Positions 8,992-18,107 are shown, numbered from the stretch's first letter. The stretch is DNA of 64,000 bases from JADMIH01 sp036399775 (GCA_036399775.1 DASWMJ010000048.1:34531-98530), one strand, 5' to 3'. Numbers and translations: made by a program. The notes: generated by a model from the letters alone, not told the origin.

Positions 8992-10908
8992 ATGTTGAGA
9001 GCCAATAGTTTCGTCAAATGGAGCGCATGGACGCTCTGCCTCGCGCTTTGCTTGAGCCTGGCCGGCCAGACTTTCGCGCAGACCAGCCCCAAGAGACATG
9101 CCCCAACAGGCACCGCCACAAGCGGCATCGGCAGCATGCCGCGCCTGGGCGTGCAGTCCTTCTTCATCAATGAGGACGTGATGATGCAGGCGCTCAAGGA
9201 TAGCGGCGCGCCCCTCGTGCGCGTCGAGCAGAGTTGGCTGGGGATAGAGCCTCTTAATACGGACCCGGCGCACTACAACTGGACCCATACCGACGACCTG
9301 TTCAGCCGCATGGCCGAAAAGCAGCTATCGCCCATCGTGACGATCCAGGGCTGCCCTCTGTGGGCCTGCCTGCGCGACAACGGCCCCATGTACGACGACA
9401 AGTACGCGGAATTCGCCCAGTTCATGGGCGCGATGGCAGGCAGGTACAGCCAGGCCCCTTACAACGTCCACTACTGGGAGTTCTGGAACGAGCCTGACGC
9501 CGCGGGCGGGCCGGGCAACCTATGGGGCTGGGGCAACCACCCGGACAAATATGCGGCCATGCTGTCGTGGGTCTACCCGGCGATCAAGGCCCAAGACGCT
9601 CAATCGGTGGTTATGCTCGGCGGCATCGCCTATGACAACTTCTTCACGCAGGGCGGGCCGTTCAACCCGGACTTTCTTGGCGGGGTGCTCGACGCGGGTG
9701 GCGCGCAGCATTTGGACGCTATAGCCTTCCACTACTACGTCAACAACGCACACGGGTGGACCAATATCGGCCTCAAGACCGCAGCCGTCCGCAACGTCAT
9801 GACCGAGCATGGAGCCGACCTGCCCATAATCTGCACCGAGGCGGGGCTGACCAGCTCTACTCTCTTCGGCAGCAGCGACCAGAAGCAGGCGCGCTCTCTC
9901 GTTTATATGAACGTCCAGGGTGCGGCTAGCGGCCTGCGTGCCCTGACGTGGTACGTTGACAGGGACACCACTGTTGCCGACCCCGACTGGGAGATATTCG
10001 CCCACTCCGGCCTGCTCAGGATAGATTACAGCCGCAAACCTGCCTACACCGCCTTGCAGACGCTCTCCCAGGAGGTAGGTTCGGGCCAATTCCTGCGTGC
10101 GCTCGACGCTAACGATGGAGTAACGGGCACGCTGGAAGGGTACCGCTTCAAGCGCGATGGCAAGAGCGGGCACGTTTCGGTTGTCTGGAACAACGCGGAC
10201 GCAGCGACAACCCTCACGATACCCGCCGCACAAGCACCTGACCTCATCCGGGTGGTTGGCCTCAATGGCCAGATCGTGCAGACCCAGGCGGGCGAGAATG
10301 GCGCTCTGAACGTGAGCGTGGGCGCTGACCCTGTCTACCTGGAATGGGGTGCGCTCTTCGATGACGTACCGGGCAGCAGTTGGATGTACCCTTACGTGGA
10401 ATACCTGGCCTACAGGGGCGTAGTGGGTGGCTACAGCGATAACACCTTCCGCCCAGGCAATCCGGCTACACGCGGCCAGTTCGCCAAGATGATAGTGCTG
10501 GGCATGGGCTGGACGCTTGTGACACCTGCGCAACCGCACTTCGCTGACGTGCCGGCCAACCACCCGTTCTACTCTTACATCGAGACCGCCTTTAGCCAGG
10601 GGGTGATTAGCGGTTACCCCTGCGGCGCGGCGAGCGAGCCGTGCCCCGGCACTTACTTCCGTCCAGGCAACGATGTCACCAGGGGGCAGATCGCCAAGAT
10701 GATAGTGCTGGGCAGAGGCTGGCAGGTCCAGGACCCGGCAACCGCCACCTTCACCGACGTGCCAAAAGGCTCCACCTTCTTCACGTTCGTGGAGACCGCC
10801 TCTGGGCACGGTATCGTCGGCGGCTACAACGACAACACCTTCCGAGCAGGGAACAACGCAACCCGCGCCCAACTGTCGAAGATGCTGTCGCTCGCGCTAC
10901 AGCAGTAA
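8992..10908 (+). CDS. GH39-like glycoside hydrolase with three C-terminal SLH domains
   Basis: The protein has 638 residues with a signal peptide (hydrophobic core LCLALCLSLAGQTFA, cleavage after AQT near residue 30). A GH-A barrel covers about 45-400, with predicted acid/base Glu167 (WEFWNEPD) and nucleophile Glu283 (IICTEAGL). A short beta domain precedes three SLH repeats from about 460 (FDDVPGSSWMYPYVEYLA, FADVPANHPFYSYIETAF, FTDVPKGSTFFTFVETAS), each with a GGY/SGY.D.TFRPGN.(A/V)TR end. SLH domains bind secondary cell-wall polymer or S-layer, so the enzyme should be displayed at the surface. AGGAGA lies seven bases before the ATG. It stands alone as its own transcript, with a terminator at 10940-10989. 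Confidence 0.85.
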   Translation: MLRANSFVKWSAWTLCLALCLSLAGQTFAQTSPKRHAPTGTATSGIGSMPRLGVQSFFINEDVMMQALKDSGAPLVRVEQSWLGIEPLNTDPAHYNWTHTDDLFSRMAEKQLSPIVTIQGCPLWACLRDNGPMYDDKYAEFAQFMGAMAGRYSQAPYNVHYWEFWNEPDAAGGPGNLWGWGNHPDKYAAMLSWVYPAIKAQDAQSVVMLGGIAYDNFFTQGGPFNPDFLGGVLDAGGAQHLDAIAFHYYVNNAHGWTNIGLKTAAVRNVMTEHGADLPIICTEAGLTSSTLFGSSDQKQARSLVYMNVQGAASGLRALTWYVDRDTTVADPDWEIFAHSGLLRIDYSRKPAYTALQTLSQEVGSGQFLRALDANDGVTGTLEGYRFKRDGKSGHVSVVWNNADAATTLTIPAAQAPDLIRVVGLNGQIVQTQAGENGALNVSVGADPVYLEWGALFDDVPGSSWMYPYVEYLAYRGVVGGYSDNTFRPGNPATRGQFAKMIVLGMGWTLVTPAQPHFADVPANHPFYSYIETAFSQGVISGYPCGAASEPCPGTYFRPGNDVTRGQIAKMIVLGRGWQVQDPATATFTDVPKGSTFFTFVETASGHGIVGGYNDNTFRAGNNATRAQLSKMLSLALQQ

Positions 10909-10939
10909 GTTATCCCCCTCGCTTGCAAGGAAATAGAAG

Positions 10940-10989
10940 TAGAAACAAAGCCTCGGTTAGATGGGTCCCCCACCGAGGCTTTGTTTCTA
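10940..10989 (+). terminator. Rho-independent terminator after SLH hydrolase gene
   Basis: Two 18-base arms (10940-10957 and 10972-10989) pair perfectly; the right arm ends in GGCTTTGTTTCTA, giving a T-rich tail. It starts 32 bases after the stop codon. The rest of the 341-base spacer up to 11250 has only the promoter listed next. Confidence 0.8.
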
Positions 10990-11083
10990 TTGTAGGATGT
11001 TGGCCTGCAAGCAGCATCAGCTTGCTCAGTTGCAAACATAGTATCGTTTCGTCCCTAAACCACCCGGAAACTTTGCATCTCTC

Positions 11084-11112
11084 TTGCTAAAAATACTTAT
11101 GTAGTTTACAAT
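11084..11112 (+). promoter_or_regulatory. Sigma-70-type promoter for the two-helix membrane protein gene
   Basis: TTGCTA (11084-11089) and TACAAT (11107-11112) are separated by 17 bases. The start codon at 11251 is about 135 bases further on, leaving a leader with no recognised structure. Confidence 0.55.
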
Positions 11113-11250
11113 CGTTACCACTAATGTGATACCAGGGAGTGCAAGCTTGGAGACTGTGTAAAAACACGAATTTGATGTTACCATACCAATCCAGCACCTG
11201 AAAACACCCCTGAGATAAGCGATAACCGAAATCTTTAAGCGGAGGCAAAC

Positions 11251-12138
11251 ATGGATATCACTCTTGTCGCTTCGATCTTAGCCATTATTGCCTCAATCGT
11301 AACCATCAGTAAGGGTGTAATTGAAGCCTTGAAGGAAGGTGAAGCCAACAAAGGGCTTTTGCGTAAACTGGCGAGAAATCCATGGGCACGGCTTGCCACG
11401 GGCTTGGCGGTGGTAGGAGTAGGGCTATTGCTGTGGTGGGGATCTAAAACACCCTATGTACTGAATGTGGTTCTCTGGGATGTGAACTTGGACGAAAGAG
11501 GCTCTGCGCTTGCTTCCAATCAGTTTAGGGGACGCACCGACATCGGTCTTTCGAAAGAAGCATACGCCGAAATTGGAGCCTGGTGTGAGAATGATATCAG
11601 AAATAGGTTAGCTCTCACCGATGAGCCTGTAACAGCCCATATCCGAATACCTGCCGACCTAGCAAAGGAAGAAATTCAGGTTACGATGACGCCCGACGGT
11701 CCCTATGACGTATATGTAACACAGGTCACCAATGCCGGTAAAGTGAGGTGGCTTCTTGAAACCGTAGATTTGGCACAAGTGGGAGGTGATTTCGAGTTAG
11801 AGATCAGGAGGCCGGGCTATGAAGTAAAGAGCATTTCCGTAAGTAGACAACAGCAACAACCACGTGAACAGATCCTGACTCTGAAGCCCGTACCAGTGGG
11901 TGTGGGCTTCGAGAAGTTTGAGGGTACGGACAACTCGGTGCATGTGGGACTGATAAACTACTTCACAACCAGGTCACGCTTCACAGTCAAAGACCCCACT
12001 ACCTTAGAGAGGCTTAGGGCGAAGATCGAGCAAGAGAAAGCTGAAATCGCAATGAACCCTTTCATACAACAAGGAATTCGAACGACACTTGGAGTAGATT
12101 TTCTGATTTCAGGCACTTTTGAACAGAAAAAACCTTAA
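11251..12138 (+). CDS. Unrecognised membrane protein with CsgG-like C-terminal end
   Basis: I do not recognise this 295-residue protein. It begins with a helix at about 4-22 and a second membrane helix at about 50-66 (LATGLAVVGVGLLLWW). The remaining 225 residues should be outside the membrane. They include a possible beta-sandwich region (about 125-210, EIQVTMTPDGPYDVYVTQV) and end with LGVDFLISGTFE, which resembles the end of CsgG-like or lipoprotein-assembly domains; this last point is weak. The gene has a good ribosome site (GCGGAGG before ATG). Its codon use is visibly more AT-rich than its neighbours, as is the facing lipoprotein gene, which may mean both were acquired together. Confidence 0.55.
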   Translation: MDITLVASILAIIASIVTISKGVIEALKEGEANKGLLRKLARNPWARLATGLAVVGVGLLLWWGSKTPYVLNVVLWDVNLDERGSALASNQFRGRTDIGLSKEAYAEIGAWCENDIRNRLALTDEPVTAHIRIPADLAKEEIQVTMTPDGPYDVYVTQVTNAGKVRWLLETVDLAQVGGDFELEIRRPGYEVKSISVSRQQQQPREQILTLKPVPVGVGFEKFEGTDNSVHVGLINYFTTRSRFTVKDPTTLERLRAKIEQEKAEIAMNPFIQQGIRTTLGVDFLISGTFEQKKP

Positions 12139-12147
12139 TCCCCAAGG

Positions 12148-12864
12148 TTATCTAAGCATTTGTACTGAGTTTGCTATATTTATGACTTCCTCCTCGGCCA
12201 CGTTCGTGCCCGCTGTCGTATAAGTTATGCCGTCGTGTCTCCAAACTACAGTAACCAGGTGAGCATTATCCATAGGCCTCCTGACCAGTTGTAAAGTGGC
12301 GATGACACCTTGGATCTCAATCTCCCTTATAGAGCAATCACTCGGGTCCGGAGTGGGCACCCCAGGAGGCGGCATGAAGTCTCCTGTGCCTGGACACGGG
12401 AGTGGTCTGTAATCGCTGATTGCCGTTTGCTCAAACGTGACGTAACGGCGATAATTTTGAGGATCTTCAAGTGAGAGTTGAATTACCGCCCGCGCGCCTT
12501 CGCCAAAGATGCTTGCCCTGGAAGGAATGAAACCTGAAAGCTCCGCTGGCGCTGCCATGGGGAAATCCACCTCCGGCTCGAAATGCCTGAGCAGATCGGC
12601 TGCCGACTGATTTCCACTTTCAGGGGTAATATCGCGCAACTGACTACCGCTGGGGTCCCCCACCGGCGGAGGGACTGCGGGGCTGCCTGTATCATCACCT
12701 TGAGTGACTGGAGTACTAAGCTCCACTGAGGCTGTTGGCGATGCAGAACGTGTGGGCACCGGAGAGGCGGGGGAATCACTGATTCCCCCGTTAGTATCAC
12801 AACTCATCAACAAGAAGCCCAACGATATGACTATTAATACTCCTAGTATGCGCGGATACTTCAA
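12148..12864 (-). CDS. Secreted lipoprotein of unknown function
   Basis: I place the start at the TTG at 12864 rather than at a start further upstream, because AAGGAGG lies eight bases before it and the resulting N-terminus is a clean lipoprotein signal: Lys-Tyr-Pro-Arg, a hydrophobic core, and the lipobox LLMSC (Cys22). The 238-residue product has a Ser/Thr/Pro-rich linker to about residue 80 and then a folded domain with no motif I know. It includes four further cysteines at most, so one disulfide is possible (CPGTG...DCSIRE). It faces the preceding gene end to end, nine bases apart. Confidence 0.65.
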   Translation of the reverse strand: MKYPRILGVLIVISLGFLLMSCDTNGGISDSPASPVPTRSASPTASVELSTPVTQGDDTGSPAVPPPVGDPSGSQLRDITPESGNQSAADLLRHFEPEVDFPMAAPAELSGFIPSRASIFGEGARAVIQLSLEDPQNYRRYVTFEQTAISDYRPLPCPGTGDFMPPPGVPTPDPSDCSIREIEIQGVIATLQLVRRPMDNAHLVTVVWRHDGITYTTAGTNVAEEEVINIANSVQMLR

Positions 12865-13072
12865 ATTTGTTTCCTCCTTATTGACCTTATGCGCTCTGTG
12901 CAATTATCGAGCCTTCATAATAGTCCGAAGGCGTAATATTGCAACATCTTGGCCGAGTTCAAGTTGGGGCGCGGAGAAGTGAGCACGAATATACGTATGC
13001 TATTCGCAGGTTATGTTTGTGATTGATCATAATATGGAACGATTTTCTTCGGCTAGCCTACTAGAAGCCTAG

Positions 13073-13078
13073 TAGAAT
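13073..13078 (+). promoter_or_regulatory. -10 box six bases before ATG (probable leaderless start)
   Basis: TAGAAT ends exactly six bases before the ATG at 13085, so transcription would begin at or next to the start codon. No Shine-Dalgarno sequence is present. Several other genes in the window share this arrangement. Confidence 0.5.
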
Positions 13079-13084
13079 ATTCTC

Positions 13085-14038
13085 ATGCAGGTAGCCGATA
13101 CTATAGGCAAGTGGGTGCGCTCACCCAGGGTTAGATGGGTTGCAACAGCTGCCCTCATCCTCGTTGTGATAGGTGGCTTTCTCATCGCCTTGGCAACACA
13201 GGCGGGCGCACTGAGGGAGTATGACTGGCGTGTAGAGCCTGCCTATCTTGTAGTGGCTGCGCTTGTTGCGCTGGGGCGGGGGGTGCCGGTGGTCTATCCC
13301 TGGTGGCGCATAGTTACGGCCTGGGGCCATAAGCTGCCGTGGTGGCGAGCCGTGCGCGTCTACTTTCACTCAGGGCTGGCACGCTACTTACCCGGCCAGT
13401 GGTGGTTCGTTGTGGGCCGCGCCTACCTTGCCGAGCGTGAGGGTATACGCAGAGCCGCCACCGCAGCCAGCACCGCCATCGAGACGGTGCTGCTCACCGG
13501 GAGCGCGCTTGTCATAGCCACGCTTGGGCTGGTGACGTTGCAGAGTGATCTATTCGCAGCCTTCTACCTGTTTCTTTTCGCGGCGGCCATAGCCGCTCTC
13601 ATGGCGGAAAGCCATCACCTCATTGAACAGCTCTCGGAGCGGCTGCTGCGCTGGAAGGGCTACGAGCCTATGCCTGCGCGGCTGCGATTGGGGGACACCA
13701 CACGCATCCTCGCAGGATGTTACGCGAATTGGCTTATGTACGGCCTGACCGCCGCGCTCCTGCTCTCAGGATTGGCGGACAAGAGTTACGCGATGCAAAC
13801 AGAGAGTTACGTGCTGCAAACTCTCTCCGTCATTGGCATATTCGCTATGAGCGTGCTGGGTGGGGCCGCGCTGCTCTTCGTGCCTCAGGGCATAGCGGTC
13901 AGGGAGGGCGTGCTGGTCTACCTGCTGTATACGCTCCTGGGCGTGCCGGTGCCGCTGGCGATAGCGGTGGCTGTGCTCACCCGCCTCGTAGCTATGCTGG
14001 CGGAAGGGGTGTGGGCGCTCGTTGCCCTCAAGCTGTAA
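13085..14038 (+). CDS. Lysylphosphatidylglycerol synthase-type (UPF0104) flippase-like membrane protein
   Basis: The protein has 317 residues with about eight membrane helices. The segment YFHSGLARYLPGQWWFVVGRA (about 95-115) matches the family hallmark, in which a KY.PG.(V/W) stretch follows the second or third helix. Relatives include the flippase part of MprF and dolichol-phosphate-type membrane proteins. No lysyl-transferase domain is attached, so it is not a full MprF; lipid flipping or glycan transport is the likely role. Its 3' end overlaps the convergent oxidase gene by 11 bases. Confidence 0.7.
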   Translation: MQVADTIGKWVRSPRVRWVATAALILVVIGGFLIALATQAGALREYDWRVEPAYLVVAALVALGRGVPVVYPWWRIVTAWGHKLPWWRAVRVYFHSGLARYLPGQWWFVVGRAYLAEREGIRRAATAASTAIETVLLTGSALVIATLGLVTLQSDLFAAFYLFLFAAAIAALMAESHHLIEQLSERLLRWKGYEPMPARLRLGDTTRILAGCYANWLMYGLTAALLLSGLADKSYAMQTESYVLQTLSVIGIFAMSVLGGAALLFVPQGIAVREGVLVYLLYTLLGVPVPLAIAVAVLTRLVAMLAEGVWALVALKL

Positions 14039-14981
14039 CGCCGGCGACCAACGCAACGACCTCCTCCGCGCACCCCCAGGAGAGCGTCACGCCCGCCCCA
14101 CCATGCCCGTAGTTGTGAATTACCATCCCACCGCCTGGCTGCGGCTCTATCTCCAAACGCACGGCAGGCCGTCCAGGGCGCAGGCCGACCATGTGCCCCA
14201 GGACTTTCGCCTCTCGTACCTCCGGCAGCAAGCGGGCGCAACGCTCGATAATCGCCGACGCGGTAGGACCATCCGCCTCTAAAGACCAATCGCCCTCGTC
14301 AGCGATACCGCCCAGGACGCAATCCGAGGAGCGAGGCACTATATAAGCAGAGCCATGCTCGTCGCCTTCATCCAGTATGAAGCGGCGGGTGGGAAGCGGC
14401 TCGACCAGCACAATCTGGCCGCGAATGGGGAAGAGCGTTTCATCACCCACCAGCGTGCGCGACCCTAATCCCGCGCAATTGATTACCACCCGGCTTTCAT
14501 CAGCAAGCGGCTCATCAATGGAGAGCACGTTGCGCTGCTCTATCGCTCCGCCAAGCCCCCGGAACCGGCGCATAAGGTATTCCAGGTAGATAGACATCTC
14601 TATGATGCTTGTCTCGAAAACGTAGCCATCGCTGTATCCTGGCGGTAGCTCGTCCGCAGCGGCGCGGCGGAAGTGGCCCACGCACTCGCGCCACCAGGGG
14701 TCGAGCGCAGGCTCGCGGAAAAGCTCAAGCCCCTCCGTCATCGTGACGCCCGTTTTGGGCAGCATGGCAAGCTCGCGGAACACCTCGAAGGTACGCTGTC
14801 CCCAGTTGAGCACGGCCTCTATAGGAAATGCCCTGTAAGGGTACCAGACTGCGGCGGCTACGTTGGAGGTGGTGTGCGGGGGCAAGTCCCGCGCCCATAT
14901 TGACACATCATGTCCCTCTTCCAGCAGCCGTATGCCACACGAAAGCCCGGAGACACCGCAGCCTATGACGATAACTCTCAT
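14028..14981 (-). CDS. FAD-dependent D-amino-acid oxidase
   Basis: This 317-residue protein has the FAD-binding dinucleotide fold at the N-terminus (VIVIGCGVSGLSCGIRL), the AAAVWYPYRA segment typical of D-amino-acid oxidases, and the family's C-terminal signature (GLRPGRPAVRLE and NYGHGGAGVTLSWG). These enzymes oxidise D-amino acids to imino acids with release of hydrogen peroxide. The start has GAGGAG eight bases upstream. The whole length matches the eukaryotic-type DAAO family (about 320-350) rather than the DadA dehydrogenases (about 420). It may serve D-amino acid salvage from peptidoglycan. Confidence 0.85.
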   Translation of the reverse strand: MRVIVIGCGVSGLSCGIRLLEEGHDVSIWARDLPPHTTSNVAAAVWYPYRAFPIEAVLNWGQRTFEVFRELAMLPKTGVTMTEGLELFREPALDPWWRECVGHFRRAAADELPPGYSDGYVFETSIIEMSIYLEYLMRRFRGLGGAIEQRNVLSIDEPLADESRVVINCAGLGSRTLVGDETLFPIRGQIVLVEPLPTRRFILDEGDEHGSAYIVPRSSDCVLGGIADEGDWSLEADGPTASAIIERCARLLPEVREAKVLGHMVGLRPGRPAVRLEIEPQPGGGMVIHNYGHGGAGVTLSWGCAEEVVALVAGVTA

Positions 14982-15003
14982 TCAGGTATCTCCTCTGGGA
15001 GTA

Positions 15004-15054
15004 GGGGTTAGGGGTCAGGTGGTTAGGGGTTAGGGGTTAGGGGTTAGGGGTCAG
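15004..15054. repeat. Family A repeat (GGTTAGGGGTCAG units)
   Basis: Several GGTTAGGGG units with GGTCAG ends lie just upstream of the D-amino-acid oxidase start. The same or reverse-complement units recur at 34625, 40231, 40577, 54284 and 61440. Confidence 0.8.
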
Positions 15055-15143
15055 TGAATATAATTGGACTGTAGTATAGGGGTACGAGATGTGCAATACA
15101 AGGATTGGACATTATGCCGGGTTCAAAGTTGAGGTAAATAGTA

Positions 15144-15231
15144 GTAGGGGCGACCCGGTGGGTCGCCCTGGTGGGATTGGCGTAATATGCTTGGCTGCCA
15201 CCCTGGACAGGGCGACCCACCGGGTCGCCCC
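15144..15231. repeat. Family E inverted repeat (GTAGGGGCGA...TCGCCC)
   Basis: GTAGGGGCGACCCGGTGGG, continuing into TCGCCC, opens the element and an inverted copy closes it at 15211-15231, about 40 bases later. The same scaffold occurs at 28533 and, with a different inner word, at 37881. It ends 36 bases before aceK. Confidence 0.8.
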
Positions 15232-15267
15232 AACGGAAAGACACCTTTATCCCCATTCTGACCTCCC

Positions 15268-17007
15268 ATGATTACAGAGATAGATAACCTCACAGCCAAT
15301 CAAACAGCAACCACGATCAAAGATGCGTTCGCTGATTATCATGCCGAGTTCAAGAGCATCACGCGCAGGGCAAAGGAGCATTTCGAGCAGCGCGCCTGGC
15401 AGCAGCTTCACGGCGATTCTGAGACACGCCTGGAGATATACAGGGACTTCGTCGCACGGGCGATAGGCGACCTGAACCAGCGCCTGGGGGAGCAAGCCGG
15501 GGATAGGGCGCTTTGGGAAGCAGTCAAGAAGGAGTACACGCAGATTGTCTCAGGCCGCCCCGATGCTGAATTGGCTGAGAGCTTCTACAATTCGGTCGCC
15601 ATGAGGATAGTTACCTCCAAGAGCATAGATCCCGCCCTCCACTACACGGGCGCGGAGGCCGAGGTAGCCCTGCCCGCGAAAGATGAGCCGGTATATAAGG
15701 TCTATGTCAGGGAGGGCGACACAGGCACGCTGGTACGTGAGATACTACAGGACTACCGCTTCCAATGCGATTACCAGGACCTGGAACGGGACATCGCGCT
15801 GGTAGCAGATGCTATAGATGCATCGCTGAGCGACGGGCCAGGGGAGAAGATAGAGCAGGTAGAGATCGCCAGTCCGGTCTTCTACCGGGGCAAGGGCGCA
15901 TACCTTGTGGGCCGCATCTGTACGGGTTCCCACTACACGCCCCTGGTGGTGGCACTGCTGAACGAAGAGTCCGGCGTGTTCGTGGATGCCGTCTTGCTGA
16001 CCGAGGATGAAGTGAGCATTATCTTCAGCTTTGCCCGCTCCTATTTCCACGTAGAAGTCGAGCACCCGCGCGCTATGGTGCGCTTCCTCAAGTCCATCAT
16101 GCCCCGCAAGCCGGTAGCCGAGTTATATATCTCAATAGGCTACAACAAGCATGGCAAGACGGAACTGTACCGCGACTTGATGCGCCACCTGGAACATTCC
16201 ACCGACAAGTTTGAGATAGCCAGGGGCGAGCGGGGCATGGTGATGGTGGTGTTCACCTTGCCTTCCTACGACGTGGTCTTCAAGATTATCAAGGACACCT
16301 TCGACTACCCCAAGACCACCACCCGGCAGGAGGTGAGGAACCACTACTATATGGTCTTCAAGCATGACCGGGGAGGCCGCCTGGTGGACGCCCAGGAGTT
16401 CGAGCACCTGCGCTTCAAGAAGGACCGCTTCTCTCCCGCGCTGCTGGACGAGTTGTTGCAAGTGGCGGCGAACACCGTATCGGTGGAAGGGGATGAGGTC
16501 TATATAAAGCACCTCTACACAGAGAGGAGGCTGGTGCCGCTCAATCTCTACCTGCAAGAGGTGGACGGAGAGAAGGCTGAGGAGGCCGTGATTGAGTACG
16601 GGCAGGCCATCAAGGATATGGCTATCACCAACATCTTTCCAGGCGACATCCTGCTGAAGAACTTTGGCGTCACGCGGCACGGCAGGATCGTCTTCTACGA
16701 CTACGACGAGCTTTGCCTGCTGACCGATTGCAACTTCAGGCAGATGCCGGAGCCGCAGGACGCCGACGAAGACCTTGCCTCCGAACCCTGGTTCTCGGTG
16801 GCCGAAAACGATGTCTTCCCTGAAGAGCTACACAGCTTCCTCGGCTTGCCCCCCGACCTGAAAAAGACCTTCTTCAGCAAGCACGGCGAATTGTTCGGCG
16901 TAGATTTTTGGGCGGACCTGAAAGCGCGCTACGAAGCGGGCGAGATCATTGACATCTTCCCATACAAGGAGCAGAGGCGGCTAGCACGCTTGGCACGAGA
17001 TGGTTAG
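15268..17007 (+). CDS. aceK: Isocitrate dehydrogenase kinase/phosphatase
   Basis: The 579-residue protein matches AceK along its whole length; typical members have about 575-600 residues. AceK phosphorylates and dephosphorylates isocitrate dehydrogenase and so sets the split of isocitrate between the TCA cycle and the glyoxylate bypass. Visible family features are the nucleotide-binding segment ISIGYNKHGKTELYRDL (about 290-306), GERGMVMVVFTLPSYD, the lysine-containing VFKIIKDTFDYPKTT, EFEHLRF, and the catalytic block FPGDILLKNFGVTRHGR followed by FYDYDE. The C-terminal SEPWFSV and DVFPEE segments are also conserved. No clear Shine-Dalgarno site precedes the ATG. It sits just before aceB and aceA, separated from them by a toxin-antitoxin pair. 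Confidence 0.95.
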   Translation: MITEIDNLTANQTATTIKDAFADYHAEFKSITRRAKEHFEQRAWQQLHGDSETRLEIYRDFVARAIGDLNQRLGEQAGDRALWEAVKKEYTQIVSGRPDAELAESFYNSVAMRIVTSKSIDPALHYTGAEAEVALPAKDEPVYKVYVREGDTGTLVREILQDYRFQCDYQDLERDIALVADAIDASLSDGPGEKIEQVEIASPVFYRGKGAYLVGRICTGSHYTPLVVALLNEESGVFVDAVLLTEDEVSIIFSFARSYFHVEVEHPRAMVRFLKSIMPRKPVAELYISIGYNKHGKTELYRDLMRHLEHSTDKFEIARGERGMVMVVFTLPSYDVVFKIIKDTFDYPKTTTRQEVRNHYYMVFKHDRGGRLVDAQEFEHLRFKKDRFSPALLDELLQVAANTVSVEGDEVYIKHLYTERRLVPLNLYLQEVDGEKAEEAVIEYGQAIKDMAITNIFPGDILLKNFGVTRHGRIVFYDYDELCLLTDCNFRQMPEPQDADEDLASEPWFSVAENDVFPEELHSFLGLPPDLKKTFFSKHGELFGVDFWADLKARYEAGEIIDIFPYKEQRRLARLARDG

Positions 17008-17022
17008 CTCCTCCCAATAACG

Positions 17023-17051
17023 TTGCGTTGTGTATCATAATGTGCTATTAT
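17023..17051 (+). promoter_or_regulatory. Promoter of the first VapBC-type pair
   Basis: TTGCGT (17023-17028) and TATTAT (17046-17051) are 17 bases apart, immediately after the aceK stop. The antitoxin ATG follows 30 bases later behind a strong ribosome site. Confidence 0.6.
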
Positions 17052-17080
17052 GTACGCAAGCGTAAGGGGAGGTGAGGAAC

Positions 17081-17488
17081 ATGACAAACGCATTGTTGAC
17101 CACTGACGAAGCCGCACGTTTCCTGGGACTAAGCCCTTTCACAGTCAGGCGTCTGCTAAGGCAAGGTGAATTGCCCGGCAAGAAGGTCGGTAAGCGACGT
17201 TGGCGCATCAGGCGTGCGGATTTGGAGGAATACGTGGGCGCTTCAAACAGCGGGAACAGTGGCTCCCCACCTCAGCAACTCCAGCAAACCTGGCAAGGGC
17301 GAGGTGACCCAAAGCGCCTGGAAGAGCTAGCGGCAGAACAGGGTGTAAAGCCGGTGGACTCCTCTGGCTGGTTGCGTCTTACTGCCTGGCTTCAAGATGG
17401 CGAACCGGATGATGAGTGGAGCGTAGAGGATTTCCTCGCGCCAATCTACGAGTTGCGCGAAAGTTCTCGTGCTGAAGGTAAAGTTTGA
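17081..17488 (+). CDS. Excisionase-family helix-turn-helix protein, probable antitoxin
   Basis: The protein has 135 residues from the ATG at 17081, chosen over a GTG nine bases upstream because AGGGGAGGTGA ends five bases before it. Residues about 5-55 form a MerR/excisionase-type HTH (LTTDEAARFLGLSPFTVRRL, then GELPGKKVGKRRWRIRRADLEEY). The C-terminal part (about 80-135) is acidic and Trp-rich, as expected for a toxin-binding region. The stop overlaps the PIN gene start by one base, so the two are coupled. The HTH probably binds its own promoter. Confidence 0.75.
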   Translation: MTNALLTTDEAARFLGLSPFTVRRLLRQGELPGKKVGKRRWRIRRADLEEYVGASNSGNSGSPPQQLQQTWQGRGDPKRLEELAAEQGVKPVDSSGWLRLTAWLQDGEPDDEWSVEDFLAPIYELRESSRAEGKV

Positions 17489-17892
17489 TGGGATCACGTG
17501 TAATTGACACCGACGTGGTCTCTTTTCTTTTCAAGAGCGAACCTGTCTCACAGCTTTACCGAAAGCATCTGGCCGACAATATCCTTATCATATCTTTTAT
17601 GACGCTGGCCGAGATACGATTAGGGATGCTTGCAGCTGGGTGGGGAGCGAGACGCATCGCTCTGATGGAAGCCTTTCTGGAGCAGTTTGTCTTGTATACA
17701 TGCGATAGCGAATTGTGGGACGCATGGGCATATATTACCCATTCGGAGCGAGCCAGGGGCAGAGTAATCAACCCACAGGATGCGTGGATCGCGGCTACCG
17801 CCATTCGATATGGCATTCCGTTGATCACGCATAACCGCAAGCACTTTGAGGGTGTAGCAGGCCTGACCGTCATATCAGAGGCTGCCGGGTGA
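17488..17892 (+). CDS. vapC: PIN-domain RNase toxin (VapC type)
   Basis: The 134-residue protein is a PIN-domain ribonuclease with its acidic residues visible: Asp7/Asp9 in RVIDTDVVS, Glu43 near MTLAEIRLG, and Asp in NPQDAWIAATA, followed by LITHNRKHF. Such toxins cut tRNA or rRNA when the partner is lost. The ATG at 17488 overlaps the antitoxin stop (TGATG); a TTG three bases earlier is also possible. The pair lies between aceK and aceB on the same strand. Confidence 0.85.
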   Translation: MGSRVIDTDVVSFLFKSEPVSQLYRKHLADNILIISFMTLAEIRLGMLAAGWGARRIALMEAFLEQFVLYTCDSELWDAWAYITHSERARGRVINPQDAWIAATAIRYGIPLITHNRKHFEGVAGLTVISEAAG

Positions 17893-17968
17893 AGTAGCAG
17901 AGGCGATTAGCGAGGGCCGATGCAGAGTAAGTGATATACAAGACGGAAGCGAACTCTTTCTCCCCAAT

Positions 17969-17995
17969 GTCATTCTTCGCTTCGCTCAAAATGAC
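17969..17995. repeat. Family F repeat, short copy (GTCATTCTTCGC...AATGAC)
   Basis: This palindrome of GTCATTCTTCGC and GCTCAAAATGAC is a single hairpin from the longer family F elements at 24742, 51214 and 61254. It lies between the PIN gene and aceB; the malate synthase frame runs through it but I do not count it as coding. Confidence 0.7.
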
Positions 17996-18107
17996 AAGGA
18001 AACAGGGGTGGTGCTCCTCAGCCATCCCGACGCGTCAACATTCCAAACGGCTAACAAGGCGATATAGTTCTTACACAACAGCAAATCTTGATGAGGAGTA
18101 CACGAAC

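Noticed and set aside
9520..10872. Long open frame of 450 codons on the minus strand opposite the SLH hydrolase
   Set aside because: It is a shadow of the GC-rich plus-strand gene, whose domains and catalytic residues are clear.
17931..18107. Longer start for malate synthase
   Set aside because: The added codons run through a family F repeat and have no ribosome site; ATG 18108 has one and gives the normal family length.
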